Part shown: positions 1 through 8,339 of the stretch, one piece after another
How positions within the stretch are numbered: position 1 is the stretch's first letter
Layout of the letters: each line of letters begins with the position of its first letter
From: an uncultured Colwellia sp.
Lineage (GTDB): Bacteria; Pseudomonadota; Gammaproteobacteria; Enterobacterales; Alteromonadaceae
DNA: 36,485 bases
Reading direction: 5' to 3'
NCBI GenBank assembly: GCA_913063325.1
Contig: CAJXYE010000051.1
Location: 1-36,485 of the forward strand
The notes under the pieces: model-generated
What the model saw: the letters and a program-made list of their open reading frames with translations, nothing else
What the model was told of the DNA's origin: nothing
Database searches by the model: none
Position numbers and translations under genes: made by a program

Positions 1-198
1 TAATTATCCTCAATGCATTATATTGAGATCTGATCGCGACTTAAGTTAAAAGTTCAATTTATAATGATCTTGCCGTGGCCTTTGGATACATTAGCGTAGA
101 AAAATTATCAATAATTTTTCTAATACGTTATCATCTATCCCTTGATAAAGTGTAACCTTATAAGGTAATTAACCTTGTACGTTCAGCATGATAAACGG
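1..198. other. Non-coding flank upstream of cassette 1
   Basis: No gene is visible. The stretch holds an AT-only hairpin at 99-120 (two 10-base arms, GAAAAATTAT and ATAATTTTTC, around CA) and a 12-base palindrome ACCTTATAAGGT at 155-166. It precedes the inferred cassette boundary GTTATGACT at 199. It shows no clear resemblance to the two 280-bp leaders that precede the cassette arrays near 23 and 25.7 kb. Confidence 0.4.
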
Positions 199-219
199 TT
201 ATGACTTCAGAGGAATATT

Positions 220-600
220 ATGGCTACGAAGCATGGCGAGAGTTTTATCTCGATTGATGGTGATATAATTACAGTGAAAGCTATAGGCGCGTTTAACCTA
301 GAAGGTATTGTTAAAGTAATTACAGAGCTAGAATTAATAATTGACAGCTTTTGTCAAAAAGAGTTTAAATTACTGTTCGATTATTCACAAACAGATGGAG
401 GAACTCCTGAAGTTTTTGACAAAATTAATGAATGCAATGTCTGGTTAAATAGTCAGAATATGGTCGCTAAAGCTATAATCATAAATTCTCCGACAAATTT
501 GGCTATTTTAGAAAGTAGAACTCCAGCAAGAAATTCTCAAAATACCAAACAATTTAATGATAAAGCAAGTGCAATTGCCTGGCTAAAATTGCAGTCATAA
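220..600 (+). CDS. Cassette-encoded STAS/SpoIIAA-like small protein
   Basis: A 126-residue soluble protein with no signal peptide or membrane segment. The alternating pattern (FISIDGDIITVKAIGAFN, then a long helix, then FKLLFDY, then KAIIINSP) resembles the beta-alpha layout of STAS/SpoIIAA-type domains. I do not see a clear phosphorylatable Ser motif, so an anti-anti-sigma role should not be assumed. AGAGGA lies about 6 bases before the ATG at 220. The stop codon overlaps the left repeat of the attC-like site (CATAAC), a normal compact cassette arrangement. Function is unknown. Confidence 0.72.
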   Translation: MATKHGESFISIDGDIITVKAIGAFNLEGIVKVITELELIIDSFCQKEFKLLFDYSQTDGGTPEVFDKINECNVWLNSQNMVAKAIIINSPTNLAILESRTPARNSQNTKQFNDKASAIAWLKLQS

Positions 601-694
601 CAAGAAAATAACAAGGACACTAACAATTTGCTGCGTTCCTCTTCGTTTCACATTTTAGCCAAACATTACTTAGCCTGTTATTTGGGCGTTACCG
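595..694 (+). repeat. attC-like recombination site 1
   Basis: An imperfect ~100-base palindrome. The left arm begins TCATAAC-AAG..AAATAACAAGG and the right arm ends CCTGTTATTTGGGCGTTA, which pair well. The inner part shares ACATTTTAGCCAA with the sites at 23.8, 24.8, 25.4 and 26.2 kb. The right core is GTTACCG rather than the consensus GTTRRRY, so it is slightly degenerate. Confidence 0.7.
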
Positions 695-760
695 ATACAA
701 CATCTAATCCAAATTAACATTTAATCCCACATTCCTAACATCAGAAATGTGGTAAAAGGG
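688..760 (+). repeat. Shared tail sequence R1 after the attC-like site
   Basis: Sequence directly after the attC core (ATACAACATCTAATCCAAAT, then about 20 bases, then CTAACATCAGAAATGTGGTA) recurs with modest divergence after the last attC-like sites at 25516 and 26318. No open frame of note. The rest of the interval to 846 holds nothing I recognise. Confidence 0.6.
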
Positions 761-846
761 AATGTTAAACTTATTTTTGAATGAGGTGTAACCTCTTTTT
801 AAATATTGCTCATCTACTCTAAATGAACTTCAGCCTAAAATTTATA

Positions 847-1746
847 TTAATAAAAATTATCACTTAATTCTGTGGCAATAAAATCAAAGACTCTACGAAC
901 CCTTAGGCTGGTTCTCAGCTCTTGATGACAAACCAACCAAACAGGTAGTGTCATTACTGGGCCTAAATGTTCATATGCGCGGACTAAATTAGGCTCTTTA
1001 TCGCCCATTTGTTCAGGAAAGAAAATCACACCTTGGCCTTCTTTACATAGTTCTAGCTGTAATAACTGGAAAGATGTAATAAGCGAAAAATTTTGTTTTG
1101 ATAACTTCCAGCCTTGTTTATTGAGTACATCGGTTAGCGAGTTACTCCGGTCAAAGCCGATGATTTGTATATCGTGGAGTTCTGAGAAATTTGTTATTGA
1201 GGGGAGTTTATCCAAGTATTGCTGCGTACCGTAAAGCCAAATAACTTCTTCACCTACTTTTTTAGCAATCAAATCATTTTGCTTTGGGTGAAAACTTCGA
1301 ATGGCTATATCAGCTTCGCGCCGTTTGAGATCGCTAGGTTCATTGGTTACTACTACTTCGATATCAATACCGGGTTCTTCTCGTCGTAATTTTGCAATTA
1401 TTTTAGGTAACATATAAGCCGCGGTTAATTCACCTGCAGAAATTACAACCGAGCCTTCTATTTGTTGAGACTGACCCGTGGCTGCTAATGAAAATTCCAA
1501 GGCGGCATCACCCATTCTACGGGCATGTTCTAACAACTCTAAACCACTGCTGGTTAACACTAGCCGTTGTCCCACTCGTTCAAATAACGTAATACAGAGT
1601 TCTGTCTCAAGTGCGCTAACTTGCCGGCTTAATGTTGGTTGTGTCAAACCTAGCGCTTTAGCTGCAGCAGAGAGAGTGCCTTCTTCAGCAGTCACTAAAA
1701 ATGCACGAATGTGATTCCAATCGAAATTTACTGATTTCCAAGTCAT
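847..1746 (-). CDS. LysR-family transcriptional regulator
   Basis: A 299-residue protein of normal LysR length. Residues ~9-68 form the winged helix-turn-helix (FLVTAEEGTLSAAAKALGLTQPTLSRQVSALE), and ~95-295 form the periplasmic-binding-protein-like effector domain. It is divergent from the NAD(P)-binding gene starting at 1844, separated by 97 bp, the usual arrangement for a LysR protein controlling its neighbour. The effector cannot be read from sequence. Confidence 0.93.
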   Translation of the reverse strand: MTWKSVNFDWNHIRAFLVTAEEGTLSAAAKALGLTQPTLSRQVSALETELCITLFERVGQRLVLTSSGLELLEHARRMGDAALEFSLAATGQSQQIEGSVVISAGELTAAYMLPKIIAKLRREEPGIDIEVVVTNEPSDLKRREADIAIRSFHPKQNDLIAKKVGEEVIWLYGTQQYLDKLPSITNFSELHDIQIIGFDRSNSLTDVLNKQGWKLSKQNFSLITSFQLLQLELCKEGQGVIFFPEQMGDKEPNLVRAYEHLGPVMTLPVWLVCHQELRTSLRVRRVFDFIATELSDNFY

Positions 1747-1843
1747 GCGTATATGTATACCTAAGATGCAATAAACCTAGTATATATTTCATTAATGTAT
1801 AGGTAAAGTATCATGCAATGAAGTGATTATTGGAGAGTAAACT
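1747..1843. promoter_or_regulatory. Divergent LysR/SDR control region
   Basis: The interval contains GTATATGTATAC at 1749-1760 (inverted GTATA/TATAC arms), next to the LysR start codon, and an AT-rich stretch beyond it. GGAGAG at about 1832 is a good ribosome binding site for the rightward gene. Operator function is inferred from the divergent layout only. Confidence 0.4.
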
Positions 1844-2572
1844 ATGACTACACTTGTTGTCGGCGCAAGTGGCGCTACCGGTAGGTTATTGGTTGAGCAG
1901 CTACTTGCTCAAGGTGAAAAGGTAAAAATTATCGTTCGGTCAATTGAGGCATTACCTGATGTGATAACACAAAATGATCAGTTAATGATCACTGAGTCTA
2001 ACTTGTTGGATATGACTGAGGCCGAATTAAAAGAGCATGTTACAGGCTGTCGTGCAGTCGTTTCATGCCTTGGCCACAACTTAAATTTTAAGGGCATGTT
2101 TGGTCATCCTCGCCGTTTAGTTACTGGGGCGGTTCAACGTTTATGCCAGGCGATTGAAGCAACAGCACCAAACAGTACAAATACTCCCGTTAAATTTATT
2201 TTAATGAATACTACGGGTAATCAAAATACGCAGGCGGGTGAAAAAGTATCAACTGCACAAGGTATTGTTGTTGGCTTGATCCGGTTGTTATTGCCACCAC
2301 ATGCCGACAATGAAGACGCGGCGGGATATTTACAATCACGTTTTGGCCTCCATCATAAGATGATTGAATGGGTGGCGGTTCGTCCAGACAGTTTGATAGA
2401 TGAAGATAATGTCACAGAATATGAAGCTCATGAGTCACCTATACGTAGTGCCATTTTTGATTCAGGTAAAACTAGCCGCATCAACGTTGCACACTTCATG
2501 TCACAGTTGGTCATTGATACCGGTACATGGCATAAATGGAAAACCCAAATGCCTGTGATTTATAATCATTAG
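1844..2572 (+). CDS. NAD(P)-binding atypical SDR (NmrA-like) protein
   Basis: A 242-residue protein with an N-terminal Rossmann motif VVGASGATGRLLVEQLL (residues 4-20), the GxxGxxG form of atypical short-chain dehydrogenases. The usual catalytic YxxxK is not evident, which fits the NmrA-like/NAD(P)H-binding branch whose members are often redox sensors or quinone reductases. GGAGAG sits 7 bases before the ATG. It is probably controlled by the divergent LysR gene. Substrate unknown. Confidence 0.85.
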   Translation: MTTLVVGASGATGRLLVEQLLAQGEKVKIIVRSIEALPDVITQNDQLMITESNLLDMTEAELKEHVTGCRAVVSCLGHNLNFKGMFGHPRRLVTGAVQRLCQAIEATAPNSTNTPVKFILMNTTGNQNTQAGEKVSTAQGIVVGLIRLLLPPHADNEDAAGYLQSRFGLHHKMIEWVAVRPDSLIDEDNVTEYEAHESPIRSAIFDSGKTSRINVAHFMSQLVIDTGTWHKWKTQMPVIYNH

Positions 2573-2667
2573 ATTTTATAGATTAAATAGCTTTCGGCCT
2601 TATCTTTTCGAATAGGGTAACTAACCAAGGGCGATTGACTAACACACTAAATGGATGGAAATAAATT

Positions 2668-3024
2668 ATGAAAATGAATTACTTTGTTTTAGGCACCAAT
2701 AATATGCAATCAGCGGTTCAGTTTTACGATGAATTATTTGAGGGCAGTAAAATCAATAAAATGCATGCAGAAGGTCGCATGACTTTATGGACAGGAGACG
2801 ATTTTATGTTTGCATTAGCAGAGCCTTTTGACGGTGAAGAGGCGACTGCAGGTAACGGCACTATGATTGGATTCAATTTAGGTTCTTCATCTGAAGTAGA
2901 GCGCTTATACAATAAGGCTTTGGGCATTGGTGGACTTGATGAAGGATCACCAAGGATCCGTTCAGGAAAATTCTCTGCGTATGTAAGAGATTTAGATAAA
3001 AATAAACTCTGTTTTTTTGAATAA
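2668..3024 (+). CDS. VOC-superfamily (glyoxalase-like) protein
   Basis: A 118-residue protein with one betaalphabetabetabeta repeat pair: MNYFVLGTNNMQSAVQFYDELFEG at the N-terminus and SAYVRDLDKNKLCFFE at the C-terminus are typical of glyoxalase/bleomycin-resistance/dioxygenase proteins. The usual first metal-binding His is absent (YFVLGTNN) but the last Glu (CFFE) is kept, so metal use is doubtful. It follows the SDR gene after 95 bases and may share its transcript. Substrate not predictable. Confidence 0.85.
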   Translation: MKMNYFVLGTNNMQSAVQFYDELFEGSKINKMHAEGRMTLWTGDDFMFALAEPFDGEEATAGNGTMIGFNLGSSSEVERLYNKALGIGGLDEGSPRIRSGKFSAYVRDLDKNKLCFFE

Positions 3025-3054
3025 AAGTTTCTTAATTGATACCTGGAAAAGTCT

Positions 3055-3370
3055 TTAATGCCAGTGTAGACACATAAGTGAACTTGAGCTGTTTGAGATA
3101 AAAGAGCATAAGACCAATAGCTCTTTTATCTCACCGGGTAATCTAGCGTTATTATCGGCACTCCAGCCAATTTTTTTATAGCTTATTTTATCTTGAAATA
3201 ATGCTGTTTTGAATGCGTTATCTAATGATAATTTTCCCGCACCAAAGAGCACTACTTGTAATAGTCATAAGCCCCATATAACGTGCGAATACAGTGCCGC
3301 TGGCTCTGATAAACTAACTACCGCAACGACATTAACCACTGTTAAGCCTAAGGCACTAAAGCGGCTCGCT
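3055..3370 (-). pseudogene. DoxX-family membrane protein, 3' fragment with internal stop
   Basis: On the minus strand the frame reads ..IASRFSALGLTVVNVVAV..ALYSHVIWGL, a TGA stop (3265-3267), then LLQVVLFGAGKLSLDNAF in the same frame. These are typical of the last helices and GAGKLSLD tail of DoxX-family proteins. The N-terminal half is missing, and past the left end the frame runs on without recognisable DoxX sequence. The fragment is cut near 3370, exactly where an AraC remnant begins on the other strand, suggesting one deletion removed the 5' parts of two divergent genes. Confidence 0.7.
3095..3132. repeat. Perfect 13-bp inverted repeat
   Basis: GAGATAAAAGAGC (3095-3107) and GCTCTTTTATCTC (3120-3132) are exact inverse complements around a 12-base loop. 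There is no T-run on either side. It may be an old terminator of the decayed DoxX gene or of the VOC gene at 2668-3024. Confidence 0.6.
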
Positions 3371-3699
3371 ATACCGCATCCGCACTTATCCACATTAATG
3401 TCAGCGTTGCATAAGCAGCCTGAAAAGCATTGGACAGTTGAGTTGAGTTGATGGCTGAGAAAGCTTTGATGTCGCGAGAAAAATTTGCTGCATTGTTTAA
3501 ATAAACTGTTGGTCAAGCGCCCAGTGATTATTTGACAGATTTGCGTATTGCCATCGCACAAGGTTTATTGAAAAAGGATAAACCGGTTAGCTTAGTGGCT
3601 AATGAAGTGGGCTATGAGCATGGCTCAGCATTGGCTAGAGTATTTAGGAAAAAAACGGGATTATTGCCAAAGGAGTGGTTAATGAAATTTAGGAAGTAG
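3371..3699 (+). pseudogene. AraC-family regulator, 3' fragment (frameshift and nonsense)
   Basis: The frame begins IPHPHLSTLMSALHKQPEKHWTVEL, shifts, and continues MAEKALMSREKFAALFK, then a TAA stop, then TVGQAPSDYLTDLRIAIAQ..VSLVANEVGYEHGSALARVFRKKTG, ending at 3699. This is the two-helix-turn-helix DNA-binding domain of an AraC protein. The shift lies in three tandem GTTGA units (about 3433-3447); removing one restores the frame (TVELMAEKA). The TAA probably replaced GAA (FKETVGQAP is common). The effector-binding half is missing. Confidence 0.8.
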
Positions 3700-3867
3700 C
3701 GGTAAAAATCTTGTCGTCGTTTATAATAGGAGACACTTTCCGAACCTTAATTTTAATACTGAACTTGATTAATATTATGTCAAAATCACTATAAAGTAGA
3801 CTCAATTAGTTGAAATTACTCAATATTAACCGTACTTTAAAATAGAGTTATGACATGAATACCCTTA

Positions 3868-4764
3868 TTATAAATCGTTAAAATAATTGCACACTAATTG
3901 GTGGAATCGCGTTAAATGCATTGGTTTTTCTCTTTGGTAGGCATGCACGGCATGCAAAGGCCATATTGGGCCAGTGAATTGCGGCATAATATGTACTAAG
4001 TCACCTGATTTTATTAGCGGCTTGGCGACATTATCAGGCAACAATACTATGCCAAGATGGCGAAGCGACATTGATAGTGCACTGGGGAAGTTATTTACTT
4101 TAGAAAATTGATTTAACTCAATGATTATCTTTTCTTTAGTCGTAATATCATAAACAGGCATTTTTTGTTTTTGCCAACTGGTAGATATCCATTTTAACTG
4201 AGCTAAATCGGTTAATTTAATAGGCGTGATATTTTTGTTTAAATACAAGGGGCTGGCACAAAAAATTTCAGTTATTGTGCCAATAGGTAAAGCTCGATAA
4301 CTACTGTCCGGTAACTCTCCTGCGTGAATAGCTACATCGAGGTTGTTCTCTACTAAGTCTAAGCTACTATCACTGACAATGATCTCAGGCTCAATGCCCG
4401 GATATTCTAAACATAACTGTTCAATGGCGGGCATGACGACATTGCATTCTAAAGAATGTGGCAAAGTAACAGCGAAGCGTCCCCTCGGATTTTCTTCGGC
4501 ATTGGCAATATCCTTAAAAAGTAAATCAACCTGATCTTTTAATACCTGACATCGTGATAATAACTTATTCCCTAACGCCGTTGTAGATACGCCTCTCGTG
4601 GTGCGATTTAAAATACGAATATCCATGTCAGCTTCAAGCGCTTTAATTTTCTGACTAACGGCTGATTTGGAAATGCCTAGCTGCTTTGCTGCACCAGTAA
4701 AAGATGCTTGTTTTACCACTTCAGCAAAGACCATTAATCTAGATAGTTGTTTTAAGTTGTCCAT
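3868..4764 (-). CDS. LysR-family transcriptional regulator
   Basis: A 298-residue regulator of normal length. The helix-turn-helix is at ~10-65 (FAEVVKQASFTGAAKQLGISKSAVSQKIKALE) with the following RTTRGVSTTALG wing, typical of the CrgA/DhcR-like subgroup, then the substrate-binding domain. It is divergent from the DUF1330 and AhpD-like genes (161-bp gap) and is their likely regulator. The 168 bases between the AraC remnant and this gene hold nothing I recognise. Confidence 0.93.
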   Translation of the reverse strand: MDNLKQLSRLMVFAEVVKQASFTGAAKQLGISKSAVSQKIKALEADMDIRILNRTTRGVSTTALGNKLLSRCQVLKDQVDLLFKDIANAEENPRGRFAVTLPHSLECNVVMPAIEQLCLEYPGIEPEIIVSDSSLDLVENNLDVAIHAGELPDSSYRALPIGTITEIFCASPLYLNKNITPIKLTDLAQLKWISTSWQKQKMPVYDITTKEKIIIELNQFSKVNNFPSALSMSLRHLGIVLLPDNVAKPLIKSGDLVHIMPQFTGPIWPLHAVHAYQREKPMHLTRFHQLVCNYFNDL

Positions 4765-4925
4765 ATTTTCTAAACAGTAAGTTCGTAATGTGGTTATTGT
4801 TCAGTATTTGTGTGATGTATACAATGATTTTATCAACTTAGTCACAAGGATTAAGTAAATTATAGCGATACCTGATATTAAATCTCGATAGCTATTTACT
4901 ACTAAATAAACGTAGAGGATTAAAA
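4765..4925. promoter_or_regulatory. Divergent LysR/DUF1330 control region
   Basis: AT-rich interval between divergent genes. AGAGGA at about 4915 is the ribosome binding site of the rightward gene. I see no convincing palindromic operator; control by the LysR protein is inferred from layout. Confidence 0.4.
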
Positions 4926-5204
4926 ATGACTGCATATATTATTGTTGGCTTAACGCCAAAAGATACTGAAAAATTACAGCAATATGGTGCCAATGTAGCA
5001 TCGACTCTTGCTAAATATTCAGGTGAAGTTTTAGTGAAAGGGCCTGTAGAGCAACTGCATGGTAAATTTGAGCATAAAGCTCAGGTTATTTTGATGTTTC
5101 CTACACGGGAACATGCCCATAATTGGTATCGCAGTGAAGAGTATCAGGAACTTATTTCAACAAGGGACCAAGGCATGGACTCTCAGTTTCAACTAATAGG
5201 CTAA
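4926..5204 (+). CDS. DUF1330-family dimeric alpha-beta barrel protein
   Basis: A 92-residue protein: MTAYIIVGLTPKDTEKLQQY, a central GEVLVKGPVEQLHG, then VILMFPTREHAHNWYRSEEYQEL. The F/W..EYQ..I end is the hallmark of DUF1330, a ferredoxin-like fold related to EthD and YciI proteins. Biochemical role unknown for the family. Strong AGAGGA site before the ATG. It is followed 61 bases later by an AhpD-like gene, so the two are probably co-transcribed and controlled by the divergent LysR protein. Confidence 0.88.
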   Translation: MTAYIIVGLTPKDTEKLQQYGANVASTLAKYSGEVLVKGPVEQLHGKFEHKAQVILMFPTREHAHNWYRSEEYQELISTRDQGMDSQFQLIG

Positions 5205-5265
5205 GCTCAATTTAACTATAAATTTATTTATTTTGACATTATAACTACTAACAGGAAATACCGAC

Positions 5266-5802
5266 ATGAGTTTTACCTTACACACCCAAGAATCTGCTCC
5301 TGCAGCGAGTAAAGAGTTATTAGATGAATCATTGAAATCGTGGGGCATGATTCCGAATTTACATGCCGTTATGGCTGAATCCCCTAACGTGTTAAAAGCC
5401 TATAAATTACTACATGATTTGTTTCAAGATACCAGTTTTAATAATGAAGAACTTACGGTAGTTTGGCAAACCATTAACGTTGAAAATAAATGTTCATACT
5501 GTGTTCCAGCACATACAGGCATTGCCAAAATGATGAATGTTGATGATGCAATTATTGATGCTCTGCGTGAGGGCAGGGAATTACCGGATAGCAAGTTACA
5601 GGTATTACATGAGACTACGCTTGCTTTGCTTCGTGATAGAGGCCGACCTGATAAAGAAACTCTTGCTGCTTTCTATCAAGCGGGTTATGAAAACTGCCAA
5701 TTATTAGAAATAGTCTTGGGGATTTCTCAAAAAGTGATGAGTAACTACATCAATCATTTAGCTGATACGCCACTTGATAAAGCGTTTGAAGCGTTCACTT
5801 AG
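5266..5802 (+). CDS. AhpD-like carboxymuconolactone decarboxylase-family protein
   Basis: A 178-residue helical protein with NKCSYCVPAHTGIAKMM at ~84-100. The CxxC with a nearby His is the redox-active motif of AhpD-type alkylhydroperoxidases, and an upstream Glu (EELTVVW) fits the proton relay. The N-terminus (LKSWGMIPNLHAVMAESPNVLKAY) is typical of the peroxidase-related subfamily. Probable role: thiol-based peroxide or disulfide chemistry in the cytoplasm. Likely same transcript as the DUF1330 gene. Confidence 0.88.
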   Translation: MSFTLHTQESAPAASKELLDESLKSWGMIPNLHAVMAESPNVLKAYKLLHDLFQDTSFNNEELTVVWQTINVENKCSYCVPAHTGIAKMMNVDDAIIDALREGRELPDSKLQVLHETTLALLRDRGRPDKETLAAFYQAGYENCQLLEIVLGISQKVMSNYINHLADTPLDKAFEAFT

Positions 5803-5831
5803 TCAAAATAATTAAAACTGTGATTAACCAT

Positions 5832-5902
5832 GGTACTTTAGAGTACCTTCATCTGGTACCTCTTATATTAGGGCACCAACCTAGCTACCTAGGTTGGTGC
5901 CC
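5832..5902. terminator. Two hairpins between convergent genes
   Basis: The main hairpin is GGGCACCAACCTAG (5871-5884) and CTAGGTTGGTGCCC (5889-5902), a perfect 14-bp stem with loop CTAC. A smaller one, GGTACT/AGTACC, lies at 5832-5847. The position between the convergent AhpD-like and LysR genes suggests a bidirectional terminator, although the following T-run is weak (TACTTTCC). Confidence 0.7.
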
Positions 5903-5950
5903 TACTTTCCAGCAACGCTGAATAAACATTATTGTAAATAATAAGGTTAA

Positions 5951-6844
5951 TCAAAGCTCAGCTTTTCTAGAAATCACGTTTGAAAAGGCTTTTATCAGAG
6001 GTTCTTTCCCTACCTGTCGGTGAGATATTAACGCTATATTACGTTGATATTTATTTCCTGATATCGGTAATACCTTGATGTTATCAGCCATATCTTCTAA
6101 TCCGTTCCATAGAGGCATTAAAGATACGCCCATCTCCTGCCTAACCATAAGCACGATAGATTCCAAAGCATCAATTTCGCATATGGATTTAACATGGATA
6201 TTATTATCAATTAAATAAGCGTCAGCTATTGCTCCCCCCCAGGAATTACGGTCATATTGAATATAAGGTTTGGCTAATAAAGATTCATGTAAGCCAAGTT
6301 TATTATTTACGCTACAAATTAAAGCAAGTTGCTCAGAATAAAGATGTGTCAGTTTTAAAAATTTTGGACAACTAAATGGCGGAGTGACTATGATGATAAC
6401 ATCGACTTTTTTTGCTATGAGTTGCTTATATAAATGAGCCGACGTGCCTGGAAATATTTGCAGGTTCAGGTTGGGCGTACTTATTGCTAACGATTGAATG
6501 GCACTGGGGATTAATCCCGTAAGCACGGTAGAAATAGCACCTACCTTCAATTCCCCTGTTAAGCCAGTATCATCTAAGTCACTGTGCAGTGCCTCGACTT
6601 CTGAGATTAAACGTTTTAATCTAGGTAATACCTTTAAGCATTCTGATGTGGGTTTCGCAGTATGTCCTGCACGACTGAGTAACTGGCACCCCAAAGATAT
6701 TTCTAAAGCCTTTATTCTTTGACTGACAGCGGCAGGTGTTAACATCTGATTTCTGGCGGCAGCAGCGATAGAACCTGTATCAACAACTTCTATTAAGCTT
6801 GAAAAAAAACGAATGTCCAAAACAATCTCTAATGATGAGGGCAA
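5951..6844 (-). CDS. LysR-family transcriptional regulator
   Basis: A 297-residue regulator. Helix-turn-helix at ~13-70 (FSSLIEVVDTGSIAAAARNQMLTPAAVSQRIKALE), followed by the ligand-binding domain with VGAISTVLTGLIPSAIQSL and the conserved MVRQEMGVSLMP. Divergent from the VOC and hydroxyacid dehydrogenase pair with a 74-bp gap, so it is probably their regulator. Confidence 0.93.
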   Translation of the reverse strand: MPSSLEIVLDIRFFSSLIEVVDTGSIAAAARNQMLTPAAVSQRIKALEISLGCQLLSRAGHTAKPTSECLKVLPRLKRLISEVEALHSDLDDTGLTGELKVGAISTVLTGLIPSAIQSLAISTPNLNLQIFPGTSAHLYKQLIAKKVDVIIIVTPPFSCPKFLKLTHLYSEQLALICSVNNKLGLHESLLAKPYIQYDRNSWGGAIADAYLIDNNIHVKSICEIDALESIVLMVRQEMGVSLMPLWNGLEDMADNIKVLPISGNKYQRNIALISHRQVGKEPLIKAFSNVISRKAEL

Positions 6845-6918
6845 GTGTAAGATAGTATTAGTTTTGATGAATGATTGCTATTTTATACCAATAATATCTA
6901 AATTAATTGGGATTATTC

Positions 6919-7335
6919 ATGGAAAATACTATTTTTCATTTAGCACTAAATGTTAGTAATTTGAAAAAAGCATGTGATTTTTACGGTGAACTATTGGGAG
7001 CGAAACAAGGACGAAGCACAGAAACTTGGGTTGACTTTAATTTTTTTGGACATCAATTATCCTTACATCTTGGCTTGCCATTAACCTCAGCATATACAGG
7101 GAAAGTAGATGGTACTGCGGTACCTATGCCACATTTTGGTATGATATTGCCATTAAATATGTGGAAACATATGGCGGAAAAATTAATGAAGAAAGACATT
7201 AAATTTATCATACCGCCAAGGCAACGCTTTAAAAGTAGCTCTGGGGAGCAATATACTATGTTCTTTATTGACCCTTTTGGTAACCCAATAGAGTTTAAAA
7301 GTTTTTTAGACATTAATGAGGTTTTTACTCCATGA
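6919..7335 (+). CDS. VOC-family protein, probable dioxygenase/lyase fold
   Basis: A 138-residue VOC protein: FHLALNVSNLKKACDFYGELLGA at the start, HQLSLHLG and MPHFGMIL in the middle, and FFIDPFGNPIEFKSF at the end. His in FHLALNV, His in MPHFG and Glu in IEFKS are at the positions of a typical VOC metal site, so this one looks metal-binding. I chose ATG at 6919 over an upstream in-frame TTG at 6907. The stop codon overlaps the next start as ATGA, implying translational coupling. Confidence 0.87.
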   Translation: MENTIFHLALNVSNLKKACDFYGELLGAKQGRSTETWVDFNFFGHQLSLHLGLPLTSAYTGKVDGTAVPMPHFGMILPLNMWKHMAEKLMKKDIKFIIPPRQRFKSSSGEQYTMFFIDPFGNPIEFKSFLDINEVFTP

Positions 7336-8273
7336 AAATTATCGTATTCATAAGCGAACTTGAATCTGAACTTCAGGATCAATGGCTAACTTCGATTAAA
7401 AAGCAGTTAATCAATGAAACGATATTACTGCCTCATCAGGTTAGTGAGTCCCAAGTTAAGAGTATCGACATAGCCATTGTTGCCAACCCAAAACCAAAAG
7501 ATTTAGACAAATATCCGAATTTAGTTTGGATTCAAAGTCTATGGGCAGGGGTGGAGCAATTAATTAGCGCAGTACTTAAAAAACCGATAAAACTGGTTCG
7601 CTTAGTCGATCCTCAACTAGGTCAAACAATGGCTGAGTCGGTGCTTGCTTGGACCTTATATTTACAGCGAAATATGCCGGAGTATGCTCGACAACAAGCA
7701 GGAAAACAGTGGAAGCAATTACCTTGCATCTCGTCAAAAGAACTCCGAGTGAGTGTATTAGGGGCAGGGGCCCTCAGTTTGGCGTCTTTAAATGCCCTGA
7801 GTAAATTAGAATACCAACTGAGTTGTTGGAGCAGAACGCCAAAACAGCTTAATGGCATTAAGAGTTACTCCGACTTTAATGGTTTACAAGCAATGCTAAG
7901 AAAAACGGATATTTTGATAAACTTATTGCCACTAACACCGCAGACTCATCATCTTCTTGATAAAGAATTATTAAGCGAGCTGCCAAAAGGCTCAAAGTTA
8001 ATTAATTTCTCACGTGGTGCCGTGATTGATACCAAAGCCTTGTTAGAATTATTAGACATAGGTCATTTATCTCACGCGGTATTAGATGTCTTTGAACAAG
8101 AGCCTTTAGCATCGTCAGATCCCATTTGGTCGAACCCTAAGATAACCGTATTACCACATATATCAGCGCCAACTAATATGCACACGGCATCTGAAGTTGT
8201 TGCTAATAATATCAGAACCTATCGTGAGCATGACGTTATTCCTAAATCTGTAGATATAAAAGTGGGATATTAA
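7332..8273 (+). CDS. D-2-hydroxyacid dehydrogenase, GhrA-like
   Basis: A 313-residue NAD(P)-dependent enzyme of the glyoxylate/hydroxypyruvate reductase A type. Visible features: AESVLAWTLYLQRNMPEY, nucleotide-binding VLGAGALSLASL (the third Gly of GxGxxG is replaced), LINFSRGAVID with the substrate Arg, FEQEPL with the catalytic Glu, and LPHISAPT with the catalytic His. It overlaps the VOC gene by 4 bases (ATGA). Likely reduces a small 2-keto acid made or processed with the VOC protein; control by the divergent LysR gene is inferred. Confidence 0.9.
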   Translation: MKIIVFISELESELQDQWLTSIKKQLINETILLPHQVSESQVKSIDIAIVANPKPKDLDKYPNLVWIQSLWAGVEQLISAVLKKPIKLVRLVDPQLGQTMAESVLAWTLYLQRNMPEYARQQAGKQWKQLPCISSKELRVSVLGAGALSLASLNALSKLEYQLSCWSRTPKQLNGIKSYSDFNGLQAMLRKTDILINLLPLTPQTHHLLDKELLSELPKGSKLINFSRGAVIDTKALLELLDIGHLSHAVLDVFEQEPLASSDPIWSNPKITVLPHISAPTNMHTASEVVANNIRTYREHDVIPKSVDIKVGY

Positions 8274-8339
8274 GACCAAAATTAGCTTATCTCAGTTATC
8301 AAAACCGCAATACGAAAACATTATGCGCGGCCTGCCTAT

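Larger units (their letters stand above)
199..694 (+). mobile_element. Single integron-type gene cassette
   Basis: The cassette starts GTTATGACT at 199-207, and just after the reading frame the sequence AGTCATAAC (593-601) is its exact inverse complement. That is expected when a circular cassette carrying one attC site has been integrated. One gene lies between in the same orientation, followed by an attC-like site ending GCGTTA at 686-691. No integrase gene is in the window, so this is a lone cassette or the edge of an array that extends left of position 1. Confidence 0.68.

Noticed and set aside
3055..3252. 65-codon minus-strand gene as an independent protein
   Set aside because: It is the in-frame continuation of the DoxX remnant past its TGA stop, not a separate gene.
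6886..6913. ATACCAATAATATCTAAATT-type intergenic repeat
   Set aside because: Only a short CCAAT/ATTGG inverted pair is visible and no second full copy occurs in the window.
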